From AP-15 sp963845735 (GTDB taxonomy: Bacteria; Pseudomonadota; Alphaproteobacteria; ATCC43930; CGMCC-115725): a DNA stretch of 64,000 nt. The notes under the pieces are model-generated. The model worked only from the letters and a program-made list of their open reading frames with translations, ran no database searches and was not told the origin of the DNA. Location of the stretch: positions 248,001-312,000 of the forward strand of contig CAWJTR010000001.1 of NCBI GenBank assembly GCA_963845735.1. The letters run 5' to 3'. A program made the translations under genes and the position numbers. Positions 57,755-64,000 of this stretch are shown here, piece by piece (positions within the stretch are counted from its first letter, which is position 1; each line of letters starts with the position of its first letter).

Positions 57755-57828
57755 ACACGGCTGCGATGCCGGTGGATCGTGGTGATCCGCCGGCCGAGGG
57801 TTCGCCGCCAGGCACGGCCTGCCGGTCG

Positions 57829-57856
57829 AAAGCCTGCGCGCCCCAAGCGGCTTTTT
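57829..57856 (+). terminator. Weak candidate terminator after rpsD
   Basis: The arms AAAGCC (57829-57834) and GGCTTT (57849-57854) can pair, and the second arm runs into a T-run (57852-57856). The stem is short and the loop long, so confidence is low. Confidence 0.35.
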
Positions 57857-57937
57857 CGTGGGGGCGATCCTGCTGTCCGACCCCGTAGCCGGCGGCGACG
57901 CGCTTGGCTCGTCCCGTGATCCCGAGGGGCGATTGCG

Positions 57938-59231
57938 ATGCTGATAGTGCCGATCACGGTCGTCCTGCTGTTGGTGTTGCTGAACGGCTTTTTTTCGATG
58001 GCCGAGATCGCGCTGGTGTCGGCGCGCGTAGCCCGCCTGCGGGGGCTCAACGAGGCCGGCAATCTCGGCGCGCAGGCAGCGCTCGAGCTGAAATCGGACC
58101 CCTCACGGCTACTGTCGACGGTCCAGATCGGGATCACCGTGATCGCCGTGTTGTCGGGCACGTTCGGCCAAGCCACCCTCGGCGATCATCTGCAGAACGT
58201 GCTCGAAGGCGGTTCCGGGTTTGTCGCGCGCTACGCGCATGTGATCAGCATGGCGATCGTGGTGATCGGGATCTCGTATCTGTCGCTGATCATCGGCGAG
58301 CTGGTGCCGAAGCGCATCGCCCTCGCTCATCCCGAGCGGATCGCCATCGCATTGGCGCGGCTGATGCGGGGGATAGCGCGGGCGGGGGCGCCGATCGAAT
58401 GGTTCCTGAGCGCTTCGACCGATCTGGTGCTGCAGCCTGTTGCCGCTGCGCGGAGAGGGCGCGCCCCCGGTGACCGACGAAGAGATCAGCTTCATGCTGC
58501 GCGAGGGTGCGGCGACCGGCCATATCCCGCAAGCCGAGACCGCGATCGTCGAGATGGCGCTGCGCCTCGGCGACCGGCGGATCAGCGCGGTGATGACGCC
58601 GCGCACCCAAATCGAATGGCTCGATCTCGACGACCCCGCCGACGAAAACCGGCGCAAGATCCGCGACAGCGCTCATTCCCGGTTTCCGGTCGTGCAAGGC
58701 GGCACGCAACAGGTGATCGGCATCGCCCGCGCCAAGGACCTGCTGGCCGCCTGCCTCGCCGGACAGCCCTTTGATATCCGGGCGGCGATGCGGCCGCCGC
58801 TCTATCTGCCGAACACCGTCACCGTGCTGCGCGCCCTCGAAGTGTTCAAAAGTTCGGGCGAGCCGATGGCGCTGGTGGTCGACGAATACGGCGACCTCGA
58901 AGGGCTGGTCGCGCTCAACGACATGCTCGAAGCGCTGGTCGGAGACATCGACGCCGATCGGCAGGTCGTGCGGCGCGAGGACGGAACCTTGCTGATCGAC
59001 GGAATGGTCGGGCTCGACGAGCTGAAGCAGGTGCTCGGCATATCGCGCCTGCCCGGCGAGGACGCGGATTTTCATACTCTCGGCGGCTATCTGATGGCGC
59101 GCCTCAATCGCGTGCCGATGGTCGCCGACCGGGTTGCCGCCGACAGCCACCGCTTCGAGGTCGTCGAGATGGACGGCCGCAGGGTCCATCGGGTGCTGGT
59201 GACGCCGATCAAGGCCAAGGGGCGGCGATAA
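57938..59231 (+). CDS. CorC/HlyC-type CNNM transporter-associated protein, one frameshift
   Basis: About 430 residues with an N-terminal CNNM/DUF21 membrane domain (LLNGFFSMAEIALVSARVAR, IGITVIAVLSGTFGQATLG, GELVPKRIALAHPERIAIA). Two CBS domains (MTPRTQIEWLDLDDPADENR, LPNTVTVLRALEVFKSSGEP) and a CorC_HlyC C-terminal domain follow. Such proteins are linked to Mg/Co efflux and homeostasis at the inner membrane. The frame breaks near 58445, at the end of the membrane domain, and resumes with GAPPVTDEEISFMLREGAAT. The ATG at 57938 follows a purine-rich stretch. Confidence 0.88.
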
Positions 59232-59235
59232 TGTC

Positions 59236-59731
59236 ATGGGCCTGACCTCCCGCTTCTCCCGAATTACCCTACCGTGGGACAAGGTCGCGTTCTGGCGGTC
59301 GCTCGCCGCCGGGATCGCCGTCACCGCGGCGGCTCTTCTCGTCGCGGCGCTGATCGGCCGCCCGCCGCCCGATTTTTCGGCGCGGCCGATCATCGCCGTG
59401 GTCCAGGACGGCGGGCAGCGTCCGCTATGGGCGATCCGCGTTGCCGGCGACGCCCATCTGATCGCGGTCAGACAGCCTGCATCCGCCGCCGGTCCCGCCC
59501 GGCCATGTCTATCAGCTGTGGCTCGAACCGCCGCTCGGCGCCGGTACGCCGCGCCCGCTAGGTTTGCTGCCGCAATCCGGGCGGAAGGAGATCCCCGAGA
59601 CGCCGGCCAACACTCGGATGCTGTCGGGTCCCGGGGTGCTGGTGGTCACGCTTGAGCCATTGGGCGGCTCCCTCGGTCCAGCTCCGAGCGGGCCGACGCT
59701 GTTCCGCAGCAGCCTGGCCGACCGGCGCTGA
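59236..59731 (+). CDS. Anti-sigma-K (RskA)-like C-terminal domain, N-terminal sensor part missing, one frameshift
   Basis: About 164 residues: one membrane helix (SLAAGIAVTAAALLVAALIG) followed by a periplasmic RskA-like domain (IIAVVQDGGQRPLWAIRVAG, PPVPPGHVYQLWLEP, GPGVLVVTLEPLGGSLGPAP). A normal RskA has about 90 cytoplasmic residues before the helix that bind the sigma factor; they are absent and no sigma gene is nearby. The frame breaks near 59472. It starts 4 bases after the CorC-like gene. It may be a remnant or act in another way. Confidence 0.7.
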
Positions 59732-59912
59732 GCCCGACCGCGCGCCGAGGCATTTTAAAACCCTGTGTTTAAGGTTTGTGAAAGCGGATCCGTCAGGTCA
59801 GGACGCATCGTTTTGGCAGGTTCCGGCTGTCGCGTTATCTTCATCAATATCGGGTCGACCGGCGGATACCCCGGATCTATAGTGACGCCGCCGAAAGCGG
59901 GGACGGCCGAAC

Positions 59913-60443
59913 GTGCAGCACAGCCGTAACGACCCGTTAGGTGCCGTGGTCATGGGCGTTTCGGGCGCCGGTAAGACGACGGTCGGGGAGCGCCTGGCGG
60001 AACGGCTCCATTGGGAATTCGTGGAGGGAGATCGGCTTCACCCGCCGGAGAATGTGGCAAAGATGCAAAGCGGGCATCCGCTGACCGATGCCGACCGGGC
60101 GCCTTGGCTTGCCGCTATCGCCAGGGTAATCGACCTGTGGCAGGCGCGCGGCATCTGCGGCGTTATCACCTGCTCGGCGCTGAAGCGGCAATATCGCCGC
60201 CGGATCATCGGCGACCGCCCGTGGGTGCGCCTGGTTTATCTCGACGGGACGCGCGAATTGATCGCGGGACGTCTCGCTGCCCGCCGCGGTCATTTCATGC
60301 CGGCGAACCTGCTTGACAGCCAGTTCGCGGCGCTTGAACCACCGGGCCCGGACGAGAATCCGATCACTGTCGCTATCGGTCAGCCGGTCGACCGGATCGT
60401 CGAGCAAATCGCTGCGGCGCTCTATGCAACACGACCCCTATGA
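59913..60443 (+). CDS. gntK: Gluconokinase
   Basis: The 176-residue P-loop kinase has Walker A VVMGVSGAGKTTVGERLAE, the family DRLHPPENVAKMQSGHPLTD, TCSALKRQYRRRI and VYLDGTRELIAGRLAARRGH. It phosphorylates gluconate to 6-phosphogluconate, feeding the pentose phosphate or Entner-Doudoroff routes. The start is a GTG at 59913. It lies 25 bases before transketolase, fitting a sugar-phosphate cluster. Confidence 0.93.
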   Translation: MQHSRNDPLGAVVMGVSGAGKTTVGERLAERLHWEFVEGDRLHPPENVAKMQSGHPLTDADRAPWLAAIARVIDLWQARGICGVITCSALKRQYRRRIIGDRPWVRLVYLDGTRELIAGRLAARRGHFMPANLLDSQFAALEPPGPDENPITVAIGQPVDRIVEQIAAALYATRPL

Positions 60444-60468
60444 GCCGCGTTAGCAGGGTAACGCGGAG

Positions 60469-62538
60469 ATGATGATGGCGCCCTCAGAGTCGATCGACGA
60501 GCTTTGCGTCAACACGATCAGGACCCTGTGCATCGACGCGGTGCAGCAAGCCAATTCCGGGCATCCCGGGACGCCGATGGCGATGGCGCCGGTCGTGTAC
60601 ACCCTGTGGCAGGATTTCCTGCGCTTTGACCCCGCCGACCCGATCTGGCCCAACCGCGACCGGTTTGTGCTGTCGTCGGGGCATGCGTCGACATTGCTCT
60701 ACTCAATGCTGCATCTGACCGGCGTTACCTCGGTCGATGAGAAATACGAGCGGCTCGGCACGCCCTCGGTCTCGCTCGACGATCTGAAGCATTTCCGTCA
60801 GCTCGGCAGCAAATGCCCGGGGCACCCGGAATACCACCTGACTTCCGGGGTCGAGACCACGACCGGGCCGCTCGGCCAGGGCGTCGCCAACAGCGTCGGC
60901 ATGGCGATCGCCGCGGATTGGCTTTCCCGGTACTTCAACCGGCCAGACTTCGCGATCTTCGACTATGACGTCTTCGCCCTGTGCGGCGACGGCTGCATGA
61001 TGGAGGGGGTCAGCAGCGAGGCGGCGTCCCTCGCCGGCCATTTGCGGCTCGGCAACCTGACCTGGATCTACGACAGCAATCACATCACGATCGAGGGAAA
61101 TACCGCGCTCGCCTTCAGCGAGGATGTCGCTGCCCGGTTTCTCGGCTATGGCTGGCAGGTGCTGCGGGTCAGCGACGCCAACGACCGCGATCGAATATCC
61201 GACGCGATCGCCAACGCCAGGCGCACCGACGACCGCCCGACCCTTATCATCGTCGAAAGTCATATCGCTTACGGCGCGCCCCACAAGCAGGATACCTCGG
61301 CCGCGCATGGCGAGCCGTTGGGCGAAGAGGAGGTGCGCGAGACCAAGCGCCGTTACGGCTGGCCCGAGGATGCGAAATTCCTCGTGCCGGAGGGGGTCCG
61401 CGAACATTTCGCCGCCAAATTCGGGGCGCGCGGGCAAAAGCTACGGGCCGAATGGCTGGCGCTGTTCGCGCGGTACAAGGGCGCCCATCCCGATCTTGCC
61501 GATGCTTGCGAGCGCATGCAGCGGCGCGATTTGCCCGACGGCTGGGACCAGGACATTCCGGTCTTTCCAGCCGACCCCAAGGGCATTGCCAGCCGCGACT
61601 CCTCGGCCCGTGTGCTGAACGCGATCGCCCCGCGGCTGCCCTGGCTGCTGGGCGGCGCGGCCGATCTGGCCCCCTCGACCAAGACCCGGCTGACCTTCCC
61701 CGGCGCCGGCGATTTCGAGGCCGGCGACCACGGTGCCCGCAATTTTCATTTCGGCATCCGCGAGCACGCCATGGGCTCGATCTGCAACGGCATGTCGGTG
61801 TCGAAATTGCGGCCCTACGGGTCGGGCTTTCTGATCTTCTCAGACTACATGAAGGCGCCGATCCGGCTCAGCGCGCTGATGGAATTGCCGGTCGTCTATG
61901 TCTTTACCCATGATTCGATCGGGGTCGGCGAAGACGGTCCGACCCATCAGCCGGTCGAGCAGGTAGTCGGGTTGCGCGGCATTCCTGGTCTCATCGTGCT
62001 GCGCCCGGCCGACGCCAACGAGGTCGCCGAAGCTTGGCGGGTCGTTCTCGGGCTGAAGCATCAGCCGGCCTGCCTGATCCTGAGCCGGCAGAGTTTGCCG
62101 ACCCTCGACCGCGCCCGCTATGCCGCGGCGAGCGGGCTAAAGCGCGGCGCCTATGTGCTGGCCGATGCGGGCAGCGGGCCGCCCGAGATTATTTTGATCG
62201 CTACCGGCAGCGAGGTCTCGCTGTGCGCCGAGGTCTATGAAAAACTGACCGCAGAAGGGACCAAGGCGCGGGTCGTCAGCATGCCCTCCTGGGAATTGTT
62301 CGAACAGCAGGACGCAGCCTACCGGGCTGCGGTGCTGCCTCCTGCGGTGACCCGCCGGGTCGCGGTCGAGCAGGCTTCGACCTTGGGCTGGGAGCGGTAC
62401 GTTGGATTGCGCGGCACGATCATCGGCATGAAGACCTTCGGGGCCTCGGCGCCGCTGAAGGAGCTTCTCGTCAAATTCGGGTTTACCCCCGAACACGTCT
62501 ATGCGGCTGCCAAGGAGCAGCTCGCCCGCAAGGAGTAA
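60469..62538 (+). CDS. tkt: Transketolase
   Basis: This 689-residue thiamine-diphosphate enzyme has QQANSGHPGTPMAMAPVVYT, DRFVLSSGHASTLLYSMLHL, GDGCMMEGVSSEAASLAGHL, the pyrimidine-domain VFTHDSIGVGEDGPTHQPVE and a C-terminal ISMP/VEQAS region. It moves two-carbon units between sugar phosphates. The stop overlaps the start of the next gene (TAATG), coupling the two. Length and motifs are complete. Confidence 0.97.
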   Translation: MMMAPSESIDELCVNTIRTLCIDAVQQANSGHPGTPMAMAPVVYTLWQDFLRFDPADPIWPNRDRFVLSSGHASTLLYSMLHLTGVTSVDEKYERLGTPSVSLDDLKHFRQLGSKCPGHPEYHLTSGVETTTGPLGQGVANSVGMAIAADWLSRYFNRPDFAIFDYDVFALCGDGCMMEGVSSEAASLAGHLRLGNLTWIYDSNHITIEGNTALAFSEDVAARFLGYGWQVLRVSDANDRDRISDAIANARRTDDRPTLIIVESHIAYGAPHKQDTSAAHGEPLGEEEVRETKRRYGWPEDAKFLVPEGVREHFAAKFGARGQKLRAEWLALFARYKGAHPDLADACERMQRRDLPDGWDQDIPVFPADPKGIASRDSSARVLNAIAPRLPWLLGGAADLAPSTKTRLTFPGAGDFEAGDHGARNFHFGIREHAMGSICNGMSVSKLRPYGSGFLIFSDYMKAPIRLSALMELPVVYVFTHDSIGVGEDGPTHQPVEQVVGLRGIPGLIVLRPADANEVAEAWRVVLGLKHQPACLILSRQSLPTLDRARYAAASGLKRGAYVLADAGSGPPEIILIATGSEVSLCAEVYEKLTAEGTKARVVSMPSWELFEQQDAAYRAAVLPPAVTRRVAVEQASTLGWERYVGLRGTIIGMKTFGASAPLKELLVKFGFTPEHVYAAAKEQLARKE

Positions 62539-64000
62539 TGACGATGCCCAATCCGCTGAGAACACTCAACGAATTCGGCCAGTCGGTATGGCTCGATTTC
62601 GTCAGCCGCGAATTGCTGCGCACCGGCGCCTTGACCCGGCTGATCGCCGATGACGGGCTGCGCGGCGTCACCTCGAACCCGTCGATCTTCGAAAAGGCGA
62701 TCGGCCACGGCGATGATTACGATGAGCTGATTGCCGCGGCCCAGGCTGGTGGCGATCTCGACCCTGGCGCGCTGTTCGAGGAGCTCGCGGTCCGCGACAT
62801 CCAGGAAGGGGCTGACGCGCTGCGCCCGGTTTATCACCAGACCCAGGGGCGCGACGGCTTTATCAGCCTCGAAGTCTCACCCTATCTCGCGATGAAGACC
62901 CACGAGACGATCGAGGAGGCGCGCCGGCTGTGGCGCGAGGTCGGTCGCGAGAACCTGATGGTCAAGGTCCCCGGCACCAAGGCCGGCCTCCCGGCGATCC
63001 GCACCCTGATCGGCGAAGGCATCAACATCAACGTTACTCTATTGTTTTCGCAAGAGGTCTATGCCGAGGTCGCCGACGCCTATGTCTCCGGGCTTGAAGC
63101 CTTTGCCAGAAAGGGCGGCGATCCGCACAAGGTGGCGAGTGTCGCCAGCTTTTTCGTCAGCCGCATCGACACCCTCGTCGACGAGGCGCTCGACAAGCGC
63201 ATCGCCGCGGCCACCGACCCGGCCGAGAAGACGCGGTTGGAACGGCTGAAGGGCAAGGTCGCGATCGCCAACGCCAAACTCGCCTACGAGCTCTATCACA
63301 AAATCTATGGCGACGAGCGGTGGCAGCGCCTGGCGCAGCAAGGGGCGCAGACCCAGCGGCTGCTGTGGGCCAGTACCGGGACCAAGAACAAGGCCTACAG
63401 CGACGTGCTCTATGTCGACGAGCTGATCGGCGCCGACACGGTCAATACGATCCCGCCGGCCACGATGGACGCCTATCGCGACCATGGCCGTCCGCGCCCG
63501 AGCCTCGAAGAAGACGTCGAGAGCGCCAGGGCGGTGATGGCGGCATTGCCCGGCGCCGGGATTTCGATCGAGGCGGTGACCGCGAAGCTGGTCGAGGACG
63601 GCGTGCGGCAATTCGCTGATGCGGCCGACCAGCTCTATGCCGCGGTCCAGAAAAAGCGCCGCGCAGTGCTCGGCCCAAAGCTCGATGCAGATGAGCTGCA
63701 AGCTGCCCGCTCCGCTCGACAAGGAGGTCCAGGATACGCTCGAGGAGTGGCGCCGCGAGGGCAAGGTGCGGCGGCTGTGGGCCGGCGACGCTTCGCTGTG
63801 GACCGAAACCGACGAGGCGAAATGGGTGGGCTGGCTGACGGTCGTCGATCAGCAGCTTAATGCCGTCGCCGATCTGCAGAATTTCGCCGCGGACGTCAGA
63901 AATGCCGGATTCCGCGATGTGCTGCTGCTCGGGATGGGCGGTTCGAGCCTCGGTCCCGAAGTGTTCGCCAGGACGTTCGGGGCAAAGCCAGGCTTCCCGG
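62538..64000 (+). CDS. Bifunctional transaldolase/glucose-6-phosphate isomerase, runs off the right edge, one frameshift
   Basis: The N-terminal part is a transaldolase (TSNPSIFEKAIGHGDDYDEL, MVKVPGTKAGLPAIRTLI with the Schiff-base Lys, NVTLLFSQEVYAEVADAY, ASTGTKNKAYSDVLYVDELI). After about residue 380 the frame shifts near 63690 by one extra base. It then continues with CKLPAPLDKEVQDTLEEWRR and RDVLLLGMGGSSLGPEVFA, the start of a phosphoglucose isomerase domain. Tal-Pgi fusions are known in this class. Together with tkt and gntK it links the pentose phosphate pathway to glucose 6-phosphate. The end is outside the window. Confidence 0.88.

Noticed and set aside
1..64000. CRISPR array, insertion sequence or prophage
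   Set aside because: No regularly spaced repeats, transposase, integrase or phage structural genes were seen on either strand.

Overview
The window is chromosomal DNA of a high-GC alphaproteobacterium, most like uncultivated Rhodospirillales-type lineages. The main evidence is gene order. The chain ruvC-ruvA-ruvB-tolQ-tolR-tolA-tolB-pal-cpoB-tilS, the group yebC/TIGR00282 phosphoesterase/6S RNA/zapA/DUF4164, and the run pyrB-pyrC-plsY-dprA-topA-rnr...rpmG are all standard alphaproteobacterial neighbourhoods. No plasmid, phage or insertion-sequence module and no CRISPR array is visible. This identification is from recall of gene orders, not from a database search.

Layout. 1-8700 (minus strand): envelope-constriction (Tol-Pal) and Holliday-junction (RuvABC) genes, then yebC. 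8850-12360 (minus): a YmdB-like phosphoesterase, a probable 6S RNA, zapA, a small coiled-coil gene and two tandem NHL beta-propeller genes. 12593-17640: a badly broken GAPDH gene, an MFS transporter, a PEP-mutase/isocitrate-lyase-like enzyme and an amidohydrolase. 17640-19800: an AT-richer island carrying one OLD-type ATPase/TOPRIM nuclease gene that is broken. 19912-23810: small-molecule enzymes. 23951-34901 (minus): rpmG, an S41 protease lipoprotein, rnr, topA, dprA, plsY, a probably non-catalytic pyrC and pyrB. 35027-36794: ada with a 2OG oxygenase (alkylation repair). 36869-43319: formamidase, an amino-acid-hydroxylase-like oxygenase, two luciferase-like oxidoreductases, a bare ABC membrane domain and an MFS transporter. 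43329-46837 (minus): NUDIX, a secreted EndoU nuclease with a translationally coupled partner, a CMD protein and an M81 peptidase. 46994-56329: M20 hydrolase, MBL-fold protein, CtpA protease, alpha/beta hydrolase plus luciferase-like oxidoreductase, PfkB kinase and typA. 56354-64000: hicAB, rpsD, a CorC-like protein, an anti-sigma-like fragment, then gntK-tkt-(tal-pgi fusion) for the pentose phosphate and gluconate routes.

The strongest caution is sequence quality. More than twenty genes carry single-base shifts, including normally essential ones (topA, plsY, tolA), and in each case the protein resumes in another frame with its motifs intact. GAPDH alone has about eight. This looks like uncorrected indel error more than decay, so protein sequences here should be rebuilt before use. 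Two in-frame TGA interruptions (in the OLD-like gene and the MBL gene) are of a different kind and deserve separate checking.

The most interesting content is the OLD-type nuclease island near 18-19.7 kb (a candidate defence gene) and the secreted EndoU RNase with an overlapping partner gene near 44.1-45 kb (a possible toxin/immunity pair in a stand-alone setting).
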